Positions 6,855 to 13,264 of a stretch of 15,915 nucleotides of DNA are shown one piece after another; position 1 is the first letter of the stretch, and each line of letters starts with the position of its first letter. Source of the stretch: Vulcanimicrobiota bacterium. GTDB lineage: Bacteria > Vulcanimicrobiota > Vulcanimicrobiia > Vulcanimicrobiales > Vulcanimicrobiaceae. A program made the position numbers and the translations under genes. The stretch is from positions 1 through 15,915 of the forward strand of contig JACRTZ010000237.1 of NCBI GenBank assembly GCA_014304965.1. The letters run 5' to 3'. The notes under the pieces are model-generated. The model worked only from the letters and a program-made list of their open reading frames with translations. It was not told where the DNA came from and did not search any database.

Positions 6855-8365
6855 TCGAGCTCTCCCGCGACGACCGCGGCCAACATGCGCTTTTTACGAT
6901 ATCCGGAAACGACCGGCCATAGCGCGGACGCAAGGCCGAGTGCGTACAGAAAGAGCGCGATCGGGCTTTGCAAGAGATAGAGCCAGTTGCCGTTGCTGAT
7001 GATCATCGCCTGGCGAAGGTTGGTTTCGAGCAGCGGCCCGAGCACGAGACCGAGCACGATCGGCGCGACCGAAACGCCCGCGCGCCGCAGCAAGAAGCCG
7101 ATGATCCCGAATGCGAGCGCCGTCCACACGGCGAGCATGTTCGAGCCGTTCGCGTACGCGCCGACAAAACAGAGCGCGACGATCGCGGCCATCAAGAACT
7201 TGCGTGGAATCAACGTCACGCGCGCAAAGAGCGGCACGCCGACGAAGCCGAGCGCAAAGACCATGAAATTCGCGACGAAGAGTGCCGCGAACAGCGCCCA
7301 GACGATATCAACGTGATTCTTGAAAATCATCGGGCCGGGCTCGATGCCGTGCAGCGTGAATGCGCCGATGAGCACGGCGGAACTGGCGGAGCCTGGAATC
7401 CCGAGGCCGAGCAACGGAATCATTGCGGCACCGACCGTGGCTTTATCGGCTGCTTCCGGCGTAATGATGCCCTCGATCGCGCCTTTTCCGAAGAGGCCGG
7501 GATTTTTCGACATCTGCCGCGCGACGCTGTAGGCGATGAGCGATGCGATCGTCGCGCCGCCGCCCGGATGCACCGCGACGAAGATACCGACCGCCGCGCC
7601 GACCAGCATAAAACGAATCCACGTTCGGAACTCGCTCCAACTGCCGGCCCACTCGTGCTTGGTCGTGACGTTGCGCAGCTCGACATGCTTGTCGCCTTTG
7701 CCGGCGAGCAAAAAGACTTCCGAGAGCGCGAACAGCCCGATCAAGGCCGGGATGAACGGAATGCCGCCGAGCAACGCCGTCGAGCCGAGCGTGAACCGGT
7801 TGGTTCCGGTGACGGGATCTTGTCCGACCATCATCACGAGCAAGCCGAGGGATGCTGCCGCCAAGCCTCGCCAGATGCCGCCTTGCACGAGCCCGCCGAC
7901 GACGGTGATGCCGAAAATCGCGAGCGCGAACATCTCGGCCGGGCCGAAGCGCAGCGCTTCTTTCGCCAGCGGAACGACCGCGAGGACGAGCACGATCGTG
8001 CCGACCAAACCGCCGACGAGTCCCGCCAAGATCAGGGCCGTCAATGCCTTTCCGGCTTTGCCTTGCTGCGTGAGCGGATAGCCGTCGAACGTAATGACTG
8101 CGGACTCGGGCGCACCCGGGGTATTCAGCAATGTCGCGGAGATCGAGCCGCCGTATTGCGCACCGGTGTACACGCTTGCAAGCAGCGCGAGGCTGCCGAC
8201 TGCGTCCATCGTAAACGTGAACGGAATCAAGATCGCAAGCGTGCCGGCCGTGCTCATTCCGGGCGTCGCGCCCGCGGCGATCCCGACGGCACTGCCGATC
8301 AAGACAATCCACAGGTAGTGGAGCGTGAAGATTTGATGGAAGCCTGAAGCGAGACCGTCAAGCAC
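6851..8365 (-). CDS. tctA: TctA, large membrane subunit of a tripartite tricarboxylate transporter
   Basis: Large integral membrane subunit of a TTT-family secondary transporter that uses an ion gradient and the periplasmic protein TctC to import carboxylates. With the GTG start at 8365 it is 504 aa, the standard length. Conserved family blocks are GIAAGATPGMSTAGTLAIL (28-46), with the PGxS motif at 35-38, and YGGSISATLLNTPGAP (71-86) followed by ITFDGYPLTQQGKAGKAL. The usual leucine before PG is threonine (ATPG, where many members have LPG). The frame is open to 8584, but a longer protein would run deep into the GntR gene. GTG 8365 gives the family-like start of a short amphipathic lead into the first membrane helix, and overlaps the GntR stop by eight bases. 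Its own stop overlaps the tctB start (ATGA). Confidence 0.94.
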   Translation of the reverse strand: MLDGLASGFHQIFTLHYLWIVLIGSAVGIAAGATPGMSTAGTLAILIPFTFTMDAVGSLALLASVYTGAQYGGSISATLLNTPGAPESAVITFDGYPLTQQGKAGKALTALILAGLVGGLVGTIVLVLAVVPLAKEALRFGPAEMFALAIFGITVVGGLVQGGIWRGLAAASLGLLVMMVGQDPVTGTNRFTLGSTALLGGIPFIPALIGLFALSEVFLLAGKGDKHVELRNVTTKHEWAGSWSEFRTWIRFMLVGAAVGIFVAVHPGGGATIASLIAYSVARQMSKNPGLFGKGAIEGIITPEAADKATVGAAMIPLLGLGIPGSASSAVLIGAFTLHGIEPGPMIFKNHVDIVWALFAALFVANFMVFALGFVGVPLFARVTLIPRKFLMAAIVALCFVGAYANGSNMLAVWTALAFGIIGFLLRRAGVSVAPIVLGLVLGPLLETNLRQAMIISNGNWLYLLQSPIALFLYALGLASALWPVVSGYRKKRMLAAVVAGELE

Positions 8366-9089
8366 GAGCAGACCGCTTTGGGGGTTGCTCGTTCTCCGCC
8401 TCGCGGAAGCGCCGAATGAGCAACAACGACTCGTCGATGTGGTCGCGCATCGCGCGTTCTGCGTCGCTCGGATCGCGCCGCAGCAAGGCGTCGAGGATTT
8501 CGGTATGGGCGCGAACGGAATGATCGGGCCGTTCCGGCAACAGGCGGAAGGTGTCGCGCGGCGCGCGCGTCCAGACCGTGGCAATCAGCTGCCGGATGAG
8601 CGGGGCGCCGGCCGCGTCGTAGATGAAGAAGTGGAAGCGATCGTTCAATTCGCGCAGCCGCTCGTTTTCGCCGGCCGTCACCGCCACCGCGAAATCGGCG
8701 TGCATCGCCGTGAGCTGCTTGAGGCCCTCGGCGCTGAAGCGCGCCGCCGCCAACCCCGTCGCTTTCGACTCGAGCAAACTGCGAACGGTATAGACCTCCG
8801 AAAGGTTGACGAGCGGTATTTCCGCGACCCGCGCGCCGCGATACGGCTCGATCTCGATCAGGCCTTCGCTCGCGAGCTCGAGCAACGCTTCGCGTACCGG
8901 CGTCAGCGAAAGCCCGAATTGATCCGCAAGCGTTTGCGCGCGCAACCACTGTCCGGTCACGAAACGGCCTTGCGCCAAAGCTTCGCGGAGCTTCTTTGCC
9001 GCAAAGGCGGACTTGGTCTCGGTATTTTTGGGCGCGCGATCGCGCGAGGTCACGCGAAGATCGGGCTCGAGGTCGCCGCCGCTCGTCAT
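8358..9089 (-). CDS. GntR-family transcriptional regulator, FCD subfamily
   Basis: DNA-binding ligand-responsive regulator, 243 aa. The N-terminal winged helix-turn-helix covers about residues 25-90 (LREALAQGRFVTGQWLRA, then LADQFGLSLTPVREALLELASEGLIEI), ending in YRGARVAEIP. The C-terminal all-helical FCD ligand domain covers about 95-230 and shows probable metal-ligand positions Asn149/His153 (LNDRFHFFIYDAAG), His195 (RAHTEIL) and His217 (MRDHIDES). FCD regulators usually repress catabolic operons and are released by a carboxylic acid from the pathway. The start ATG at 9089 overlaps the CoA-transferase stop (ATGA); the open frame further upstream lies inside that gene. A regulator placed inside its own operon suggests autoregulation. 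The palindromic AT-rich island at 11056-11107 is its most likely operator. Confidence 0.93.
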   Translation of the reverse strand: MTSGGDLEPDLRVTSRDRAPKNTETKSAFAAKKLREALAQGRFVTGQWLRAQTLADQFGLSLTPVREALLELASEGLIEIEPYRGARVAEIPLVNLSEVYTVRSLLESKATGLAAARFSAEGLKQLTAMHADFAVAVTAGENERLRELNDRFHFFIYDAAGAPLIRQLIATVWTRAPRDTFRLLPERPDHSVRAHTEILDALLRRDPSDAERAMRDHIDESLLLIRRFREAENEQPPKRSARA

Positions 9090-10267
9090 CGCAAGACCGG
9101 CTGCAGCCACGCGGCCAGCACCTCGTCTCCGTCGTTGCCGAGCAACGGCGGCGGGACGAGCGGGGGATCGGGCAGCGTCGTCTTCCAGGGCGGTCCGACG
9201 ACTTTGATCGGACCGGACTTCGGGTGGTCGAGTTCGAGAATCAATCCGCGGTCGGCAATCTGCTCCTGTTCGAGCGCTTCTTTGTAGTTGTACACCGGCG
9301 CGCACGGGACGCGCTCGGCGGTAAAGCGCTCGACCCACTGGGCAGCGGTGCCGGCGGTCGCAAGCGTCCGCGCGGCCAGCGCGTGCAGTTCTTCGCGGTT
9401 GGCGACGCGGTCGCGCAAGGTGACGAAACGCGGATCTTCGATCCACTCGGTGTGCCCGATTGCGCTGCAGAAGCGCGGCCACTGACTTTGATCGTGCGAC
9501 ATGATGCTGACGAACTTTCCGTCCGATGCGGCAAACATGCCGGCCGGCACGCGCATGGGATTTTCGTTGCCGACGCGACTCGGAAGTTTGCCGGCCATCA
9601 AGGTTTCGCCCATGCGGGGGCCGAGCACCGCAATCATCGCCTCGAGCATGCTCACGTCGATCGCCGTGCCTTTGCCGGTGCGCCGCGCTTCCATCAGCGC
9701 ACACACGATCGCGTACGCTCCGAACATGCCGGAAAGAACGTCGGCGATCGGCGCGCCGACCGACATCGGTCCGGACGACGGTTCGCCCGTAACGCTCATG
9801 ATGCCGGAATACGCTTGAATGATCGGGTCCATCGCGAGCCGGTCGCGCAGCGGCCCCGTCTTTCCGAAGCCGGACAGCGAACAGTAGACGAGCCGCGGAT
9901 TGCGCGCGAGCAGCGTCTCCGCCGAAAAGCCGAGTTTCTCGACGGTCTTGGGCGCGAAATTGAAGACGGCAACTTCGGCCGAGTCCACGAGCCGCAGGGC
10001 CGTTTCGAGCCCTTCGAGCGTCGCAAGATCGAGCGCGATGCTGCGCTTGCGGCGGTTGACGGTGTAGAAATAATCTTCATCGTGCGGCGCGCGCCCCTCG
10101 TAGCGGCCGACGTGGCGAAGGTCGTCGCCCAGTCCGGGACGCTCCACTTTCACGACGTCCGCGCCCATGTCCGCGAGCATCATCGTGCAGTACGGTCCGG
10201 CGATAACGTGCGTGAAATCGAGGACGCGCACGCCGTCGAGCGGCGGACGTTGCGAAACGTCGGTCAA
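9086..10267 (-). CDS. Family III (CaiB/BaiF) CoA-transferase, TTG start
   Basis: Cytoplasmic enzyme that moves CoA from a CoA-thioester donor (commonly succinyl-CoA or acetyl-CoA) to a carboxylic acid; 393 aa, normal for the family. Visible marks are LDGVRVLDFTHVIAGPYCTMMLAD near the N-terminus (in pieces: 10-16 and 17-33), GADVVKVERPG (35-45), SLSGFGKTGPL (130-140), and GAPIADVLSGM (171-181) with Asp176, which aligns with the CoA-linking Asp169 of formyl-CoA transferase. RRTGKGTAIDVSMLEA follows as usual. The start codon is TTG at 10267, in the overlap TTGA with the crotonase-family stop. It gives a normal family N-terminus, and there is no better start nearby. The acceptor acid is unknown; itaconate, mesaconate, citramalate, carnitine and aromatic acids are all used by family members. 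Confidence 0.93.
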   Translation of the reverse strand: MTDVSQRPPLDGVRVLDFTHVIAGPYCTMMLADMGADVVKVERPGLGDDLRHVGRYEGRAPHDEDYFYTVNRRKRSIALDLATLEGLETALRLVDSAEVAVFNFAPKTVEKLGFSAETLLARNPRLVYCSLSGFGKTGPLRDRLAMDPIIQAYSGIMSVTGEPSSGPMSVGAPIADVLSGMFGAYAIVCALMEARRTGKGTAIDVSMLEAMIAVLGPRMGETLMAGKLPSRVGNENPMRVPAGMFAASDGKFVSIMSHDQSQWPRFCSAIGHTEWIEDPRFVTLRDRVANREELHALAARTLATAGTAAQWVERFTAERVPCAPVYNYKEALEQEQIADRGLILELDHPKSGPIKVVGPPWKTTLPDPPLVPPPLLGNDGDEVLAAWLQPVLR

Positions 10268-11043
10268 CGCCCCGTCCAGACGGGCGCCCGCTTTTCTTTG
10301 AACGCGAGGATGCCTTCCTTGGAGTCGGCGCTCTGCAGCACGCGGTCGGCGACGCCGCGCGCCATGGTGAGGCGCTCTTCGAGCGGAAGCATTTGCGCGC
10401 GCACGGCCGATTCTTTGATCGCCTGCACCGCGAGCGGCGCCGCTTCCATGATTTCGGTCGCCCAGCGGCGCGCCGTGGGCATCAATTCGTCGTGCGGCAC
10501 GACTTCGTGCACGACGTGATGTTCGAGCGCTTCCTGCGGCGTCATCGGCACGCCGCGCAGCAGATACTTCATCGCGACGGGCAACGGCACTTCACATGCG
10601 AACATCGTCGGACCGCTGACCGAACTGATTCCGCGGCGCACCTGCGGCCAGCCGAGCGTCGCGCGCTCCGACATGATGCGGATGTCCGAACTGAGGGTGA
10701 AGCCGCCGCCCTGCGCGAGACACGGTCCGTTGATGGCCACGATGAACGGCTTGTAGATGTGCCGCTGAAACACGTACAGCTCGTCGTTGGACATCACCGT
10801 TCCGTCGTCTTCAGGGAGCTTTTCGAGCAGATCCTTGCCCGAGCAAAACGCGCGGCCGGCGCCCGTCAGAATGGCGATCCAGATCTCGGGGTCGTATTTG
10901 ACGCGCACGAACGCTTCTTGCAGCTCTTTGCGCATCGCGCGATTGAGCGCGTTCATCTTTTCCGGCCGGTTGAGGGTGATGGTGGCGACGTGGCCGTCGA
11001 GTTCGAAAAGGACGGCTTCGGGCGCGGAAACGTCGGCGATCAT
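10264..11043 (-). CDS. Crotonase-superfamily protein (enoyl-CoA hydratase-like, catalytic glutamates absent)
   Basis: 259 aa, the standard length of an enoyl-CoA hydratase/isomerase. The crotonase fold is shown by ATITLNRPEKMNALN (20-34), the first oxyanion-hole segment GAGRAFCSGKDL (61-72) and the second, GPCLAQGGGFTLSSD (106-120). The two glutamates of classical hydratases (rat Glu144 in GGGxE and Glu164 in PE) are Thr116 and Gln134 here (GWPQVRRGIS). It is therefore unlikely to be an ordinary 2-enoyl-CoA hydratase; isomerase, decarboxylase, hydrolase or dehalogenase chemistry in the superfamily is possible. It is the first gene of the leftward operon. Its ATG at 11043 has no evident Shine-Dalgarno, and it faces the divergent control region. 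Its stop overlaps the CoA-transferase TTG. Acting on the CoA ester made by that transferase is the natural inference. Confidence 0.9.
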   Translation of the reverse strand: MIADVSAPEAVLFELDGHVATITLNRPEKMNALNRAMRKELQEAFVRVKYDPEIWIAILTGAGRAFCSGKDLLEKLPEDDGTVMSNDELYVFQRHIYKPFIVAINGPCLAQGGGFTLSSDIRIMSERATLGWPQVRRGISSVSGPTMFACEVPLPVAMKYLLRGVPMTPQEALEHHVVHEVVPHDELMPTARRWATEIMEAAPLAVQAIKESAVRAQMLPLEERLTMARGVADRVLQSADSKEGILAFKEKRAPVWTGR

Positions 11044-11055
11044 GCGGCAGGGATT

Positions 11056-11107
11056 GAACTATATAAAATAAAATCCTCGCCGAATCACCAGTATTTTATA
11101 AAATATT
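11056..11107. promoter_or_regulatory. AT-rich divergent promoter/operator island with palindrome
   Basis: A strongly AT-rich patch in a GC-rich window, between the divergent crotonase-family gene and tctC. It holds a perfect 14-bp palindrome TATTTTATAAAATA at 11092-11105. The 9-mer TATAAAATA occurs at 11062-11070 and again at 11097-11105 (start-to-start 35 bp), and its inverse TATTTTATA at 11092-11100, so a 9-bp inverted repeat also flanks a 21-base spacer. Such symmetry suits a dimeric regulator; the FCD GntR protein of the leftward operon is the obvious candidate. Promoter -10 elements for either direction may lie within it, but I cannot assign exact -35/-10 boxes. Confidence 0.6.
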
Positions 11108-11111
11108 CGCC

Positions 11112-11149
11112 AAGGGCGGGCCGCACGCAGGCAAGCGGGGCTCGCCCTT
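11112..11149 (+). promoter_or_regulatory. GC-rich stem-loop in the tctC leader
   Basis: Bases 11112-11122 (AAGGGCGGGCC) pair with 11139-11149 (GGCTCGCCCTT) as an 11-bp stem with one G-U pair and a 16-base loop. The 3' arm runs into TTT at 11148-11150. It sits eight bases before the tctC ribosome-binding region, so in the rightward transcript it could act as an attenuator, a barrier against read-through, or an mRNA-stabilising 5' hairpin. The U-run is short for a strong intrinsic terminator. Confidence 0.5.
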
Positions 11150-11169
11150 TCATCGGTAAGAGGTGCCCC

Positions 11170-12126
11170 ATGAGAACTGCCATTTCCACGGCGCTGGCCG
11201 CCTGTGCCGTCCTCGCCTTTTTGACGGCCACCGGCCCGCGGGCGCTCGCGGCGGACTACCCGTCCAAGCCCATCGTCCTCGTCTCCCAGGCCAGCGCGGG
11301 TTCGGCCATGGACCTTTTTTGCCGAATGGTCGCAAAACTGGCGCCCAAGTACGTCCACCAGACCATCGTTGTGGAAAATCGCACCGGCGGCGACGGCGCG
11401 GTTGCGATGGAGTATCTCCTGTCTCAGCCTTCCGACGGCTACACGCTGCTCGCGATCACGCGCAGCTTCGCAACGACGCTGGATACCGATCTTAAGGATA
11501 AGTTCAAGCCCGACGACTTCTCGTTCGTCGCCTCGATGGTGGGCGATTCGTACGTCCTCTCCGTGTCGACCGACAGTCCGTACAAGACCATCAAAGACTT
11601 TCTGGCGGCCGCGAAGACGACGCCGTTGACGGTCGCCGGTTTCGGGACGAATTCCGCCGAGGGCATCTTCGCGCGGCGTCTGGCTCAAGAGAGCGGCGCC
11701 AAGTTGAACTGGGTTCCTTACCCCGGCGGCGCGGCGGCGATCGCGCCGGTCCTCGGCAATCACATCGCCGCCGTCCTCAATCATCCCGGCGACGTGAAGT
11801 CCTTCGTGGAATCCGGAAAGCTGCGCGTGCTTGCGGCTTCCAACGATGCGGCGATCAAGCAATTCCCGAATGCCGTGACCTTCCGGTCGCTCGGCTATCG
11901 CGATTTGACGGCGCAACACTATCGCGGCGTCATTACCAAGGCCGGCATTTCCGGCGACGTGGCGCGCAGACTCGACGACCTCTTCAAGCACGTTTCCAAA
12001 GATCCCGAATTCGTTCAGTACATGAAGCAAACCGACGTCGAACCGTATTACAACGATTCGCGCGCATTCACGAACATCGTGCGTAGCGACATGGACATCA
12101 TTGCCCGCCAAATGTTGCAGAAGTAG
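11170..12126 (+). CDS. tctC: TctC / Bug-family periplasmic solute-binding protein
   Basis: Periplasmic receptor of the tripartite tricarboxylate transporter, binding a carboxylate and delivering it to TctA/TctB; 318 aa, normal for the family. A Sec signal peptide is visible (MRTAISTALAACAV..., hydrophobic to about 20, cleavage likely after ALA at 27). The mature protein opens ADYPSKPIVLV, the Bug-family hallmark, followed by VVENRTGGDGAVAMEYL (67-83) and QPSDGYTLL (86-94). The start at 11170 is supported by AGAGG (11159-11163) six bases upstream and by the signal peptide; the open frame before it lies antisense to the crotonase-family gene and is not coding. It is divergent from the operon that carries tctB and tctA, and it overlaps the next gene by one base (TAGTG). 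Confidence 0.94.
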   Translation: MRTAISTALAACAVLAFLTATGPRALAADYPSKPIVLVSQASAGSAMDLFCRMVAKLAPKYVHQTIVVENRTGGDGAVAMEYLLSQPSDGYTLLAITRSFATTLDTDLKDKFKPDDFSFVASMVGDSYVLSVSTDSPYKTIKDFLAAAKTTPLTVAGFGTNSAEGIFARRLAQESGAKLNWVPYPGGAAAIAPVLGNHIAAVLNHPGDVKSFVESGKLRVLAASNDAAIKQFPNAVTFRSLGYRDLTAQHYRGVITKAGISGDVARRLDDLFKHVSKDPEFVQYMKQTDVEPYYNDSRAFTNIVRSDMDIIARQMLQK

Positions 12127-13178
12127 TGACTAAGGCGCTGGATGCATCGCAGGCTCCGGCGCCCGCTGCAACGGGCGCCGGAGCGTTACCGCGCTGGCTG
12201 CCGGGCCTCGGTCTGGTCCTCGTGGTGGCGCTGGTCGCGCGCTTCATCGGGCGGTACACCGGCATCGTCCCCGACGTCGTGATCGCGCTTGCGATCGGCA
12301 TCGCGATTCGCAACATCGTCAAACCCGCCGGCATCGAGGCCGGTACGAAGTTCACGCTTTTTTACGTGCTGCGAACGGCGATCATTTTGCTCGGCGCGGG
12401 GCTGAGCATTCAAGCCGTCATCGCGACGGGGAGCTCGACGCTCTTGCTCGTCGTCACGCTCGTGATCGTCTCGATGCTGCTCGGCCTTGCGCTCGCGCGA
12501 CTCTTCCGGCTCAAAGGAACGATCGGTACGCTGATCGGCGCGGGGACCGCGATTTGCGGCGGCTCGGCCATCTTAACGGTCGGCCCGATTCTCGGCGCAG
12601 CCGAAGAAGAGATCGCGTACGCCATCACCACGATCTTCGCGTTCAACATCGTCGCGCTCTTGGCGTATCCGGCAATCGGACACGCGCTCGGCATGACCCA
12701 AACCGCCTTCGGCAGTTGGGCGGGGACTGCCGTCAACGACACCTCGGTCGTGGTCGCCACGGGCCTCGTGTACGGAACGACCGCGGGCGCGGTTGCAACC
12801 ATCGTGAAGTTGACGCGCACCGTCTTGCTCGTACCGCTGGCCGTCGCGGTCGGTCTGGTCAACGCGGCGAGGTCGGGCAAGGGCGACGCGTCCTCGAGCG
12901 TCGTGCAGCGTGCGGTCAAGGCGACGCCGTGGTTCATCCTGGGCTTCGTCGCGATGGCCGTCCTCAACAGTCTGGGCGCATTTTCGCCGCAAGTCGGCGC
13001 TGCACTAAAAGTGATCGCGAGCTTTCTGATCGTCATGGTGCTGGCCGGGGTCGGCCTCAACGTCGACGTTCGCAAGATGGTGCGCCTCGGGCCGCGTCCG
13101 ATGCTCGTCGGCTTCTTGCTCGCGACCATCATGGCGTTCTGTAGCTACGGCTTGGTCGGCGCGCTCGGCATCCACTAG
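12126..13178 (+). CDS. yeiH: YeiH/COG2855-family putative sulfate (anion) exporter
   Basis: 350 aa integral membrane protein with about nine to ten hydrophobic segments after a polar Ala/Pro-rich N-terminus of some 22 residues. The family (UPF0324, Cons_hypoth698) is annotated as a predicted sulfate exporter because members sit in sulfonate-degradation gene clusters. Conserved blocks visible are LIGAGTAICGGSAIL (136-150), FAFNIVALLAYP (171-182), GSWAGTAVNDTSVV (196-209) and KLTRT (228-232). The GTG start at 12126 overlaps the tctC stop by one base, so it is cotranscribed and probably coupled with tctC. In the same presumed regulon is a TauD/TfdA-type dioxygenase, which in TauD-like enzymes releases sulfite; export of sulfite or sulfate would be a sensible partner job, but this is inference. 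Confidence 0.92.
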   Translation: MTKALDASQAPAPAATGAGALPRWLPGLGLVLVVALVARFIGRYTGIVPDVVIALAIGIAIRNIVKPAGIEAGTKFTLFYVLRTAIILLGAGLSIQAVIATGSSTLLLVVTLVIVSMLLGLALARLFRLKGTIGTLIGAGTAICGGSAILTVGPILGAAEEEIAYAITTIFAFNIVALLAYPAIGHALGMTQTAFGSWAGTAVNDTSVVVATGLVYGTTAGAVATIVKLTRTVLLVPLAVAVGLVNAARSGKGDASSSVVQRAVKATPWFILGFVAMAVLNSLGAFSPQVGAALKVIASFLIVMVLAGVGLNVDVRKMVRLGPRPMLVGFLLATIMAFCSYGLVGALGIH

Positions 13179-13190
13179 CGCGTTCCAGAC

Positions 13191-13258
13191 CGAGGCAAGG
13201 GGGCGGACCGTTCGCCTCGTGAGAAGAGAAAACAGCAGCACCCGCTCTTCTCGGGAGG
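13191..13258 (+). promoter_or_regulatory. Leader hairpins and Shine-Dalgarno before the amino-acid binding protein gene
   Basis: The 86-base gap between yeiH and the binding-protein gene holds two inverted repeats. CGAGGC (13191-13196) pairs with GCCTCG (13214-13219). GAGAAGAG (13221-13228) pairs perfectly with CTCTTCTC (13245-13252) around a 16-base loop. The second stem directly abuts GGAGG (13254-13258), the Shine-Dalgarno of the gene starting at 13265. There is no U-run, so these are not convincing terminators; an mRNA-stability or translation-control element is possible. Confidence 0.4.
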
Positions 13259-13264
13259 TCGTTC

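Noticed and set aside
6968..8347. 459-codon plus-strand open frame opposite tctA
   Set aside because: Very rich in Arg, Glu, Asp and His with no recognisable fold; its length reflects the codon bias of tctA, whose family motifs are clear.
8996..10519. 507-codon plus-strand open frame opposite the CoA-transferase
   Set aside because: Low-complexity Arg-rich translation crossing three genes on the other strand; the CoA-transferase frame has all family motifs.
10393..11169. Upstream extension of the tctC frame
   Set aside because: It is antisense to the crotonase-family gene and non-hydrophobic; the signal peptide and Shine-Dalgarno put the start at 11170.
13191..13219. Inverted repeat after yeiH as an intrinsic terminator
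   Set aside because: The stem is only 6 bp with a 17-base loop and no U run follows, so it does not meet terminator criteria.
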